Below are positions 1-11,095 of a stretch of 64,000 nt of DNA, piece after piece. Both the position numbers and the translations under genes were made by a program. Below the pieces are notes generated by a model that saw nothing but the letters and a program-made list of their open reading frames with translations, made no database searches and was not told the origin of the DNA. Position 1 is the first letter of the stretch, and the number at the start of each line of letters is the position of its first letter. Source of the stretch: Phocoena phocoena (taxonomy: Eukaryota > Chordata > Mammalia > Artiodactyla > Phocoenidae); contig NC_089236.1 in NCBI RefSeq assembly GCF_963924675.1, forward strand, positions 27,117,319-27,181,318, given 5' to 3'.

Positions 1-864
1 CATGAGACACTATTCAACCCATTATACTTCTCCACTCATATTCCACTTTGGTAAGCTATCATTTACTACTGTGTTGCCAAAGTGTCTTCATTAGTCATTG
101 TTCTGGTCATGCTACTTCCTTGCTCAACAATATTTATAATTTATCAAAGCTCCTGAAATGGGGCATAAACATATCCTCTTGGTATTTAATAACACTCCTT
201 CATTTCAAGATCCATGCTTTTCTCAGAGGTGCTTTCTTCTATAATTCGAAACTCTAGCTAAACTGGCTTAGTTTGTCTCAAAACAAACCATTGCTTTCCT
301 GCCACTATGTTTTTTGGTCATTCTTTCCTTTAAACTAGAATGTAATTCCCATCAAATAACTGCTAATGAAAAATAACTATTATTCTTTAAGATCCCAAAC
401 ACATAAACAATTTAACTAGCTAACTAGTTAACCAACTATCCTCTACCAGAAAAATTAGTTGCTCCTCTCAAATACCTTTAAAATGTTATTTCTCCCTACT
501 TTAAATAATAACAGAGAAACAACAATTTATTTGCTTTTGTATAGCTCTTTATTGTTTATAGAGCACACACAGATAGATCTTACTGATTATAAACACTGTT
601 ATAGTCATTTGTATACATGTTTGATTTTCCTTACTTCCAGAGTTAGGTGGGCACAATGCTGGTGTCTTGGTCTTTTTATAATCCCTGCCGTAATTAGTGT
701 AGGGTCTTAGGAGCAATGTAACACCGCTGTACAGAAATTATTTTTCAACGAGGATCTGCTAAACTGGTAACATGGAGCTTTAGGATTATGGGCATAATTG
801 TTAGTAGAGTTCTACTTGCTTAAGGATACTGTCTTGAATGATACTCCAAGGTCATTTTAAAAAT
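1..864. other. AT-rich unique sequence, nothing recognised
   Basis: No repeat family, splice-bounded exon or RNA gene is recognisable. The two short open frames here (48-257 and 459-710) have no conserved-looking motif and are typical chance ORFs. Confidence 0.6.
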
Positions 865-872
865 CTCAGGAC

Positions 873-1015
873 GGGGCTTCCCTGGTGGAACAGTGGTTGA
901 GAGTCCACCTGCCAATGCAGGGGACACGGGTTCGTGCTCTGGTCCGGGAAAATCCCACATGCCGCGGAGTGGCTAGACCCGTGATCCATGGCCTCTAGGC
1001 CTGCGCGCCCGGAAA
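873..1015 (+). mobile_element. CHR-type SINE, 3'-truncated
   Basis: Starts with the tRNA-derived head (ggcttccctggtgg), followed by the A-box-like region and a B-box-like ggttcgtgctc. The body stops after ctgcgcgcccgga, so the CT-rich tail and poly-A seen in other copies are missing. An 8-bp ctcaggac occurs just before (865-872) and just after (1016-1023) and looks like a target-site duplication. Confidence 0.9.
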
Positions 1016-1288
1016 CTCAGGACACAGTAAAGACAATCAAATAATTAATTGGCAATAACAAAATTCACACTATATTGCTAAAACTAAATATAGTTTGTTA
1101 AATGGGATTATGGTTGACCCTCAGAGAATTTCTTCTGAGGCTTTATCTTTCCAGGACCCACCATGCAATGATGTGTCCTTTTTAAGGGAACAGAAATTAC
1201 TGTTAAATTGTGGTCATTGTTCCAATTAAAGTCATCACATCCTTCTTTATAGGATAAAGGCACCGATGAAATATGAATAACGTGTACA

Positions 1289-1509
1289 GGGCTTCCCTGG
1301 TTGTGCAGTGGTTGAGAGTCTGCCTGCCGATGAGGGGGACACGGATTCGTGCCCCGGTCCGGGAAGATCCCACATGCCGCGGAGCGGCTGGGCCCGTGAG
1401 CCATGGCTGCTGAGCCTGCGCGTCGAGAGCCTGTGCTCCGCAACAGGAGAAGCCACGGCAGTGAGAGGCCCGCGTACCACAACAACAACAACAACAACAA
1501 CAAAAAAAA
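1289..1509 (+). mobile_element. CHR-type SINE with (CAA)n tail
   Basis: Complete SINE head to tail. The usual poly-A has become a caa repeat (about 1479-1503) followed by a short A run. Flanking gtgtaca at 1282-1288 and 1511-1517 is a 7-bp target-site duplication. Open frames over this segment on both strands are SINE sequence, not genes. Confidence 0.93.
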
Positions 1510-1517
1510 TGTGTACA

Positions 1518-3537
1518 AATGCCCTGCTTGAATATTTATCTCTCTAATCTACTTAGGAAGACATGTCCCTTAGTAAGAAAAGGAATTTTGCCTGAGAGTG
1601 GTTAATTCAATCAGTCCATTAGTTGAAGTTGTGGGCAGTTAAGTGATGTTCATGATTTCTCTCGGAGATACAAAATAAGAGCAGATAAGACACCCTCTCC
1701 ATTTGGCTAGAGCAGTAGCCCAGATAGTTTCTCCCAATGCTTTGGTGCTCTCTCCTTTGCCAGCTCCTAATTACAAAGGAACAATGCCAGGTTGGGGGCT
1801 CAGGATTCTGCTCCAAGTGAAATAGCCTCCTGTCATACAGAAGGGTGAAAACAGTACAGATTTTATTTAAACATATTCTGTCTATTGGAATCGAAAGAAA
1901 ATAAAAAGGCAAATACTACCCTTTTGAGAGGTTTATGTCTCTTAATAGTATGGAAGATTCCTTTCATTATAATTAAAAGATTCAAAGTATAACTTCAACT
2001 GGAAATTAGAGGCACCCTAACTTTGTCCTAAGAAGCAAACACAGTTAACATAGGTATGAATTAGTGTCTGAGCATATTACATGAATGTTGAAAGATTGAA
2101 ACTCCCATTCTTCACTCCTCAATGGGGGAAAAAAAAAAGTTGCATGGATAAAATAAAAACATTTTGGTCGTAATACCACTTGTTACCTTTACCTATAAGC
2201 AGGTTTGTAATGTAAGCTAGAGAAAGACGCACTCTAAGACCAAGTTTATTTTGTAGAAAATGGGTCAAGGTTTGACAATAAAAGATAAAGAAATTTCTCA
2301 TACAGATCAGATGTGTATCTCCAAAAAACATGGTATTGCTTTGCTGTGACAAATGTGTTTGATTGATTTCAGATATTGTAGGAGAGAACCAACTACGGCC
2401 CAGAAAGTAGATATGCTGCATTCATGTACACCTTTTTCCTTGCCGAAGGTCATAACTTCTTATCTTTTCCCCCAAATTGTTAAGGCTTTGTGGTATTTAC
2501 TGGAACACTTTTATGAAGAGCTCTAAGTTGAATCATACAAAATTAGTTGAATAGAAGCAAATTCTATTGGATCTCATCTAATATTTGGGCTCATCAGAAT
2601 GAAGTGCAATTTTTATTGGAGAATAACAGGTGAGGAGGTATATACAATAGGGAGGGGACAAAAGGACCCAACACCTCCTGCCCCCCATGGCCATCTGAGA
2701 GGCATTTGCTGTTTCCTCATTATGAACCACAGAGATCAACTAGGCTGGAGAAGCAGGTTGATCTCTCTGGTAAATTTTCTATACCTTACAAATACTAGAG
2801 GTGTACCATGAGGGACAGAAAAGCAAAGAATATGTCATACAGGTCATATTTTCTGATCTCATCTAGAATCTTTGGACTTAATGCAGTACCACTTGGACCA
2901 TAATCATTTATAAGCCAGGCCCCAGAACCTATATATATGAGCCGGTGTGTAGCTCTTTCCCTTCCCCTAACCCTACTTTGTGAATCATAGCCACTAAACT
3001 GAGTTTAAAAGTTGGGCCAAGAAGCAAAGCTGGCACTCAGAATATCCTTGCTGAGTGAGAGAAATATGATGCAGGCAGAAATGACACCAACCCTAGAGTG
3101 GCTGAAAAAGTGGAAAGACCTGGTGTTTCCCAGGGCAACTGTACTCCATGCTATTCAAATATGCAATGTCCATATGCAGGTGTCCTCAAGAGCTATCAGC
3201 AAGGCTAGGCCACAGAGAAAGCTTAGAGTAAACTAAGCACTAAAAAAAGTTACAGTCACGTTTTTGCATGAGGGAGAAGAGGCAGCTCCATATTTGATAT
3301 GGAGAGTTAGGACTCACTCTGCATACAGATGTCCAGCCTGAGATCCTGCACTATTGACCAGACCTGAGGTCCTGGGTAGGTCATGAGGTGGATGATGCAG
3401 TCTGTTATTGATGGCACTTTATTCTAGAAGTTTTTAGTGTACTTTGAGGTGAGTATGTCTAATTGTTAGCAACAAGCAGCTTTTCTTTTGTTTTCTTCAG
3501 TTCTTTAAAGCCTCTTTATCAGTTCCATGTTGCTTTA
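1518..3537. other. Unique sequence, nothing recognised
   Basis: AT-rich with scattered short open frames (for example 2599-2811 and 3012-3236). No splice-consistent exon or known repeat was identified. Confidence 0.5.
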
Positions 3538-4024
3538 TGATGGAGTTCAGGGCAGGCTGCCCCAGAATGTGTCACTTTGCCGAGTGGATTATTTTGAGCT
3601 AAAGACAATCAAGGCTAAACAGACTGAAGAAGATCTTTTAACTTCTTCCTAAACTGCCAAAAATAATTTAGATGGGGACTTGTACCAGGGAGAGAGCTAT
3701 TACCAGAGATAACTTTTTATCTCAGAAAGACTTACCTGCATGGCCTGGCACACATTTGTTTACCAAACATTTGCTCTTCCCAACTTTCTGTGATTTGTCT
3801 TTCTCCCCTTTGACATCCCAGACTCCTATCCCCTTCTCCTAAGCTCAGGATGGCATATAAGCTGCAACTTCCTGACTGTCAGGAAGGCTCATATTTGAGG
3901 GTTCCTATATGTATGAATTAAATTTGTTTTTCTCCCGTTATCTTTCTTATGTCAATTTAACTATCAGATCAGCCAAAGAACTGATCTTTGTAAAGGAAGG
4001 AGAGAAAAGATTTCATCCTCTACA
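3538..4024 (+). mobile_element. Probable degenerate ERV-type LTR
   Basis: Looks like a retroviral LTR: it begins tgatggagttcaggg, has a TATA-like catataagc near 3853, a poly-A-signal-like gaattaaa near 3916 followed by a T-rich stretch, and ends in ctctaca. The 3' end resembles class I LTRs of other mammals (a run ending in cagccaaagaac). I cannot name the subfamily and see no clear target-site duplication, so boundaries are approximate. Confidence 0.5.
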
Positions 4025-5267
4025 TTTAAAACAGAATGAAAAATCCCTCGTTTTAGAGAATGTATTAATATGACTATTCTCAGCCTGTGATTCCTCCAAG
4101 ATTCTCTATAGTGTCAGCAAGTCCAGGCAGTGTTCAGGACTTGATATCTGTACATGGAAGATTTAGACCTAAAAACTACTCATGTTTCCCATTTCACAGA
4201 ATCTTTTATGTGATCAGGAAGATATAATAGATGAGCTTTAAATGACCCTGTGGAAAGACATTACTTAATTATACCCTGATTTAATAAAAAGAAACAGAAT
4301 TGTATTTGTATTCTCCTGATCTGCCCTATTTTATATCAGTGAGAGAATTATATACCATTATTCCACTATGGTTTTGGTGTGAAAGATAAACTTTCCTCAG
4401 ATGAGTCCCACCTGGAAAGTTCCCACTAGAAATTCTTCAGTGTTAGACACACACAGCTCTTTTGCCCTCCTTGTGTCTTCCATTCCTTACTCATATGGCT
4501 ACATTAAAATTAAGGATTATCACTATTTAACATTTAATAATTACCATGCCATATGTGTCTATTTAATTGAATTAAGAAATTTCTGTTGATTATATCAACA
4601 GTAAATACAGTCAAATAAACACCAATCCAAAGTTTTGATAAGATACTCCACTGACTTCTACTTAGTAAAAAAGTGAGTATATCATTTCATGGACATAGTG
4701 ATAAAAATATTAATTTGCAAAAAGCATTCTATGACAAATTTTAATAAAAGTTTTGTTGGATTCTACTTATTGATACAGTTCTTATTTCTCAGAAGCTTTA
4801 TGAATCAGGAAGATGTAATAGAAAACATTGAATGACACTCTTGAAATATATTATTGAATTATATACTGAAAATCCTTTTATATCATCACTAACCATGCTT
4901 ATTTTTTATTCACAATTGACCCAACTGTAATGACAGGTTCAGAGAATTACGATAATGAAGATAAATAGCATTTCTATCTGTCTCAGCAAGTTTCTTGATG
5001 CTATAGATTAGATTTTCCACTTCTATACAAATTCTTCCTTATCCATAGACAAGGCCTTGAAAAGACTGAAGTAAACTTATTTCAGATAGAAGACATTTGG
5101 GTCTGTTATATTTTTCTTGGTTGATTGGTACACATACCCATTTTAAAGGGTATCTTTATTTCAAATCATATTCTGTTGGGGAAATATAGTTAAAAACAAA
5201 ATGTCTCAACCCAGAAATCCTCTCCACAAACGTAGTGGAGTAAGAAAAACCTTTTATTATTGAATAA
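4025..5267. other. Unique AT-rich sequence, nothing recognised
   Basis: No repeat or gene recognised. The ORF at 4401-4589 has no recognisable motif. Confidence 0.5.
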
Positions 5268-5271
5268 GCAT

Positions 5272-5638
5272 TGTTAAAAAACAAAATTCAACTGAATAAG
5301 TTTAAAGATCTACTTGACTTTATTCAACAATTCATAAATGGGGCAGCATCACATCTAACATCTAGAAGGGAGCTCCAGGAGCTGTACAAAATAGGAGGCT
5401 TTCATAGGCAAAAGGAGGTGGGACAAGGAAGTTAAAATATCTGATTGTTTCAGGCAAGGTCCCCTTTCCTTAAAGAAAAGCAACACTTTTATCAAGATTA
5501 CCTCACTAGTCTTGATTAGGAAATTCCAAATTGATTGGTTTAAAATTTCACTCATGAAACTTCAATTAGGTTTGCTATTAAGTCTAGATAGAGCTTAGCA
5601 TAGGGGACTCCATTTGGAGCTGTTGTTTCTTTTTAACA
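5272..5638 (-). mobile_element. Solo LTR (class I ERV-like) with 4-bp target duplication
   Basis: On the minus strand it starts tgttaaaaag and ends ttttttaaca, giving the TG...CA ends of an LTR, about 367 bp long. A poly-A signal (aataaa in minus orientation) lies near 5321, about 50 bp from the 3' end. It is flanked by gcat at 5268-5271 and 5639-5642; a 4-bp duplication is typical of gammaretrovirus-like (class I) elements. No internal viral sequence is adjacent, so it is a solo LTR. Confidence 0.7.
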
Positions 5639-5642
5639 GCAT

Positions 5643-6638
5643 TAAGTCAGAATATGATGTGTGTCACAAGTAGTCTGCTAAGCTAAGAGATTGCAAAGAT
5701 GGAAAAAAAATGTTTATTCCCTTATATAGCCGGCAGATGTAATTCATTACATGCATGTAATAAGATAAACAGCAACTAGTTCACAAGTAAGAGAACTTGA
5801 CAGCACCATTTGTCACACATGTACATACTAACTCTACCTGGTAATTGGGGTGACCATCTGTGTTAGCTAATTGGCTACTAGAGGAAAAACAAACTTCTCA
5901 TATCTTCATAACAGAAGATAGTTTTCCAATTCAGAATAAGGTTCCCACTGAAGTTAAACTCCTACCCTTTCACTGAACTGGAAATAGTAGTGCAATCTCC
6001 CTTAATTTTTACATTTTAAAGAGATGGCTCCTAGGTCTTTGAGAAAAGCATTCCTAGGTCATAAAGCTAACAAAAAGTCTGTCTAGTTTTTAAAAGGATT
6101 TATATACATTTCAAAGAAATGAGAAATACTTACAATGACAAGTTTTCTAATATAAATGCATTAAGAAAATTGGGAGAGGGAGGAGTAGTTTCTTCCCTTA
6201 TTTTCACAGAGGAGAATTAAGGATCTTATTTTTAATTTTTATCTTTCTTGACAATTATTCCAGTAGCACCCCATAATACTCTAACAGGAAAAGACACAGT
6301 GTTTATGTTAATTATAACAGCATTACTTTCAAAGCTTACTAATTTTCCATAAGTACTACATAGACATGAAACAGACTGCCAGATATTTCTCCAACAAAGA
6401 TGGGTTCATTCAGGATCAGCAGAGAATTGCAACTCAAAGTCTGCAACCATGGCAGCCACATACAAGTCCTTGCATGGCAAGGGAAGGAGAACGCCTTTTT
6501 AGAGGAGAAAGGAAGTTGGGAGGCTACAGTCCATGGCTTTTTATTGGCTGCATCCTTGCCAGGAAGGAAGAGGGCTCTTTCTTCTTCCTGTTGGGTTCTG
6601 CTATACTAGCAGGGCCTGAGAGCTCCTGCTTCTGGTTT
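5643..6638. other. Unique sequence, nothing recognised
   Basis: AT-rich. The overlapping ORFs at 6366-6683 and 6400-6609 show no recognisable domain; the first runs into the following SINE. Confidence 0.5.
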
Positions 6639-6652
6639 CCCAGCCCTATTTA

Positions 6653-6935
6653 TTTATTTATTTTAAGAAGATGTTGGGTGTAGGAGTTTATTAATTAATT
6701 AATTTATTTTTTGCTGTGTTGGGTCTTTGTTTCTGTGCTAGGGCTTTCTCTAGTTGCGGCGAGCGGGGGCCACTCTTCATCGCGGTGCGCGGGCCTCTCA
6801 CTATCGCGGCCTCTCTTGTTGCAGAACACAGGCGCCAGACGTGCAGGCTCAGTAGTTGTGGCTCGACCAGGGCTCAAACTCGTGTCCCCTGCATTGGCAG
6901 GCAGATTCTCAACTACTGTGCCACCAGGGAAGCCC
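6653..6935 (-). mobile_element. CHR-type SINE (long form), antisense
   Basis: Reads T-rich tail to gccaccagggaagccc, so the SINE lies on the minus strand. It has the longer body with gggtctttgtttctgtgc and tagttgcggcgagc segments typical of the CHR-1-like long form. A perfect 14-bp duplication, cccagccctattta, flanks it at 6639-6652 and 6936-6949. The paired ORFs at 6711-6970 are SINE sequence. Confidence 0.92.
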
Positions 6936-7079
6936 CCCAGCCCTATTTAATTGAGATTTCTGTTTATTAATTTTTTACAACTACCATAGAGGGTGTCATT
7001 GTAAAAATGAAGACAAAAATGAGTAAAAGAAGAAAGCCTGAAAGGCAAATGGGGTGGCTGTTTTCTTAAATGAGGCAGC

Positions 7080-7666
7080 TGTTGACTTAAAAAAAAAAAA
7101 AAAAAAAAACGCACAATGTGAGAGTTGCAAGTTAAGTTTTATTTGGGGCAAAATGAGGACTGCAACCTGGGACACAGCATTTCATATAGCTCTGAGAAAC
7201 TGCTTTGAGGAGGCGAGGCGGGGGAGCCAGGTTATATAGAAGTTTTGTAACAAAGTACAGGTAGTCTGAACATCAAAATATTATTGCTAATTAAAGAAAA
7301 CCAGGTATCTTGAGTTAAGGAATTTAGTACTTTTCTATGTATGGGAAGATGCAAGAGTCTGGACTCACTGAAATCATTCCTTTGATATGCACCTCAGCTC
7401 TCTGGGGCGAGTGTCCTGTATTTTCACATCCTGAGTTTCCTCAGGTCTCACAGTAGGGAGTGGCTTCTGGGAGTGGCTGCACTCTGATAGCTGCTAGATA
7501 GCAGGTGTTCTTTTCAGCCCTCCATTTCCTCAGGGCTCACCAGTTCATGTTGGAGGGCTGTAGTCATTGATGAGTGTGACATCATTTGTTTACTGATATG
7601 GCAGGAAATAATTCTATTTCTCAGAGCCATGGCGTACTAAGGGAAATACTACTCCATGGTGTCACA
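7080..7666 (-). mobile_element. ERV-type LTR, antisense
   Basis: On the minus strand it starts tgtgacaccatgg, carries a TATA-like ctatataacc (near 7230-7239) and an aataaa poly-A signal (near 7138), and ends in a T-rich stretch followed by aagtcaaca. This order is that of an LTR promoter and polyadenylation region. It resembles a cetartiodactyl ERV LTR (BTLTR-like, from memory); the exact family is uncertain and no target duplication is visible. Confidence 0.6.
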
Positions 7667-8730
7667 TGCTTTCCATTTTTTAGCTTTACCACTGATGTTG
7701 TCATTTTACAAATGACTCTAAAGCTATAAATGGCAGGCCTAACCAGATGATTTCTGGCTCTTAGGTTTTGTCCATGAATAGATTTTGACCACCAGTAAAC
7801 ACATGTATACTAGCCTTTCTCCAGTATCCATAAAGAAATTGATGGGACCTTTCCTAATACTTCAGTAAATATCTTTTTTTCTTCTCAACTTCCTTGGAAG
7901 GCATGAAATACATTTTCTTGTTCTCAGGACGCTAGAAGTTAGACTTTCACAGCGATACAGACCCAAAACACAGCACTTGGTTTTCATGTTTCTGACATTT
8001 TTCTCTGTTGTCATACATGCATTTTTTATGCGATATTGGAAAAGGAGAGCTCCTGTTGCAACAAGGATTCAGCAGAGGTAAAGAGGGAAAATGCAAAAGG
8101 TCAATGGAGCATTGGGTCGGTATTTTCATCAGAGAAAAACAGACAGTGTATTCTTTTAGCAAGACTGGAGCTGTCAGTTCCTGGTGTAAAACACAATGCA
8201 AAAGAAGAATACCCTAGAGGAACAAACCTAAAGGGGAGACAGGGAATGACAAGAACAAACCATTTAAATGCTCCCTGAGGGAAAAATATACATACAAAAG
8301 TACAAGAATTGAGGTTTAAAGAGAGTTTTATAACTTTTATTTTGAAAAGGTAAAAGTGAAAAACAACATGTCCACTTCAAGCTGGCTTCTGATAGCCCTT
8401 AAATAATAAAATGCTTAGTGAGGAACGTTGACATGTTCCTGTGGTGTTCCTGTTCCCCTTAAGAATGAAGTCAAGTTACCTTGACACTTAGGCCCAGTGT
8501 TCCTTTAACAGGGGTACAAGAAGGGTCACTGTTTTTTCATATACTTCAAAGCTTATTTGATTGAATATTGGAAAGTACCTTAAAAGTTCAAGCAGTTTTG
8601 CTGGCCCAATGAGGAAAATCAAACAGATGCCACATGGCTAATTGTGCTTTCCATAGTTTCAAGAAAAAGAGAAATGTGTTAATAGGGAGATGCCTAAGGT
8701 CACCTTTCTTCAAATTAGAGACCTAATTAT
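7667..8730. other. Unique sequence, nothing recognised
   Basis: Short overlapping ORFs on both strands around 7947-8278 lack recognisable motifs. Confidence 0.5.
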
Positions 8731-8774
8731 TTATGTACTGAAATACATAAGCATCTGTTTTCCAAAATATATAC

Positions 8775-8850
8775 ATTCTAGTTTATATGTATGTATATAT
8801 ATAGTATATATATATATAGTTTGTATATATGTATATATACATATATATTT
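8775..8850. repeat. Imperfect (TA)n / TATG low-complexity tract
   Basis: Alternating t/a with interspersed g (tatatatagtatatatat, then tatgtatatat). Low-complexity AT microsatellite-like sequence. Confidence 0.85.
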
Positions 8851-9094
8851 AAACTTATTTACACTTTAGTGCCTTCCTTATCTCTCTAGAGCTGTCACTT
8901 CTAAATATATAAATAATGATAAGATTGGTTTTAACAATCTAAAATGTAAAAATACTACTAAAAATTACAATTAGAGGTGAAATTATACAAAACCTATAGA
9001 TTAGAAAAATGAATAGAAATAAACTGTATTGCCCTGATGTTGCAAATACTTCACAGATTGCTTAGCCTGGCAAGACTCTGTGTCAAAGACTTTG

Positions 9095-9200
9095 TAAACG
9101 TTCTACTATTTAATCTTTATAACATTTTTGAAATGGAGGCATTATTTGCTCCATTTTTATAGGAAGAAAAATGAGGTTCCATGAGGTTTTTCATAACTAA
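9095..9200 (+). repeat. MIR fragment
   Basis: Matches the MIR central/3' layout: a ctttgtaaac...atttaatctttataac segment, then ccatttttataggaagaaaaatgagg, corresponding to the MIR block that reads cattttacagatgaggaaactgagg. Degenerate, as expected for an old repeat. Confidence 0.65.
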
Positions 9201-9231
9201 TAAGTTCCATGAGGTTTGTCATAACTAATAA
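9176..9231. repeat. 28-bp tandem duplication
   Basis: A 28-bp unit starting gttccatgagg and ending actaataa is present twice back to back (9176-9203 and 9204-9231) with a single t/g difference (gtttttc versus gtttgtc). Confidence 0.9.
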
Positions 9232-9319
9232 TTATTTAATTGATAAATAAATTTAATAATTTTAAATGATGCCTGATAAAGACCCTGTTCCCTTCCTAGA
9301 CTCTTCTTACAATGCGTTC

Positions 9320-9720
9320 CCTTGAGAACAATACTTTTCTGTTAGATCCTCTATCATTCAGGCAATTCCATACCTCATGGGTCACTCCTTTTACCTGGAC
9401 AACTCACTTAACCCCACAGCTCCGACATTTATCAATTCCTAGTCATTTTTCAGAACTGAAGTCAAGTGTAATTCCCTGGTCAAAACTTCCCTAATACGTA
9501 GGACAGAAAAGATCTCCTTTTCATCTTTCATAGTACCATACATACTTCTTCAAACTACCTACCAAAATTTTCAATAGTTCAGTTGATATTCAACTATTTA
9601 ATGTGTGTCTCTTCTGGGCTAGAAGATAAGTTGGATGACGGCAGGGGCTGAGTCCCTCCCGCTCACAGCTATATCCTCTTTCTGTAGCACAGGGTCCTGT
9701 AATGGCTGAAAGACTTAGGA
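9320..9720 (+). repeat. L2 LINE 3' fragment
   Basis: Resembles the L2 3' end: an upstream gtcactccttt...ctggtcaaaacttcc block and a downstream tctgggctagaagataag...ggcaggggctgag...tagcacagggtcctg block. Old and diverged; boundaries approximate. The small ORF at 9312-9494 is part of it. Confidence 0.55.
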
Positions 9721-9773
9721 GATGGGTAAATACATATAAACCTAAAATTCAAAATTTTAACTCTAGACCACAC

Positions 9774-9930
9774 TTTTTTCTTTTTTTTTTTTTTTGACAC
9801 GCAGGCTCAGCGGCCATGGCTCACGGGCCTAGCCGCTTCGCGGCATGTGGATCTTCCCAGACAGGAGCGCAATCCCGTGTCCTCTGCATCGGCAGGCGGA
9901 CTCTCAACCACTGCGCCACCAGGGAAGCCC
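9774..9930 (-). mobile_element. CHR-type SINE, antisense, internally deleted
   Basis: T-run followed directly by cacgcaggctcagcgg and on to gccaccagggaagcccc. The roughly 50-bp segment that normally lies between the poly-A and the cgcaggctc block (gtacgcgggcctctcac...) is absent. Perfect 11-bp target duplications, ctagaccacac, lie at 9763-9773 and 9931-9941. Confidence 0.95.
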
Positions 9931-9941
9931 CTAGACCACAC

Positions 9942-10774
9942 ATCTTTAACTAGTGAACTAGGCTTACCTTGTGACTAAATTTCTAGAACAAAAACTCTTA
10001 GCTCATATGGAAATGAGAAGCATAAATCTAATTCTAGAATGATTTCCATTGCTCCTGGGAGATTAAGGCATTTAGAAGCACAATTTTGGTATAAAAATAT
10101 CATTATGTTAATGACCACCAATATAAATAATTCCTTAATTTGGGGTGAGACAAAAACTACATTAAATTAGTCAATGCGTGGTTGTTAATATAAGAAGATC
10201 AAAGGGGCTCACATTCAGCATGGTGAGAAACACTCTTCCAGTAGATTTTTAGTCTCCCATTCAGAATAAATTTAGATAACCCAAGAGGGGTCAAATTCTT
10301 TGGAATTATCTTCACTTTTTTTTATAGTACAACAAATGTTGACTGTCTTGTGGGATCCCGATTTGCCAGTGTTGGAACAATGAAATATACTTTGTTTTGA
10401 GCACAGAAAGATTACATGTAATTCTAATCATATCAGGCAAAAAGGATGGATAAAACTAGTCTGTGGACAGGCATTTGCTGTAAGCTGCATCGCAATTTAG
10501 CATTTATTGCTGTGTGCTATTGCCATTGCCACTGCCGTGTATTTGAAACCTAACATAGAAGCTAAAACAAAAGAAAGACATAGAAGTCTTTTTTTATATA
10601 TAATAGAAGTCAAATATAAAAATTGATAAAAAGTTCATGGAATTTAATTTACACTCTTTCTGGCAGCACAGATAAGATTATCTAGAACAAAGGTTATATC
10701 AAGTTCTAATTTAGAGGGAAACAAAAGATCTAGACTGTCAGTAGTGACCACCTTAATCTTTTAAAATGATGAAG
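9942..10774. other. Unique AT-rich sequence, nothing recognised
   Basis: No repeat or gene identified. Confidence 0.5.
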
Positions 10775-10777
10775 TAT

Positions 10778-11095
10778 TTATAATTATTATTTTTAATTAT
10801 TTTTTACTGGTGTATAGTTGCTTTACAATATTCTGTTAGTTTCTACTGTACAGCAAAGTGAATCAGCTATACATATACATATATCCTCTCGTTTTTGAGC
10901 TTCCTTCCCATTTAGGTCACCATATAGCATTAAGCAGAGTTCCCTGTGCTATACAGTATGTTCTCATTAGTTATCTATTTTATACATAGTATCAATATTG
11001 TATATGTGTCAATCCAAATCTCCCAATTCCTCCCACCCCCCCTTTCCCCTTGGTATCCATACATTTGTATTTTTTAATTTTTATTGCACATTTGT
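10778..11095 (-). mobile_element. L1 3' end fragment, antisense
   Basis: Contains the L1 3' UTR signature seen elsewhere in this window (actggtgtatagttgcttta, ctatacatatacatatatcc, cctgtgctatacagta, catctcccaattcc-like). It ends in 5'-truncated form before any ORF2 sequence. It belongs to the same 3'-UTR type as the copy at 19.2 kb rather than to L1-A or L1-B. Confidence 0.85.

Noticed and set aside
1108..1547. Three overlapping ORFs at the left SINE
   Set aside because: All read through SINE sequence and the (CAA)n tail.
9320..9720. Coding exon suggested by ORF 9312-9494
   Set aside because: Sequence follows L2 3'-end order.
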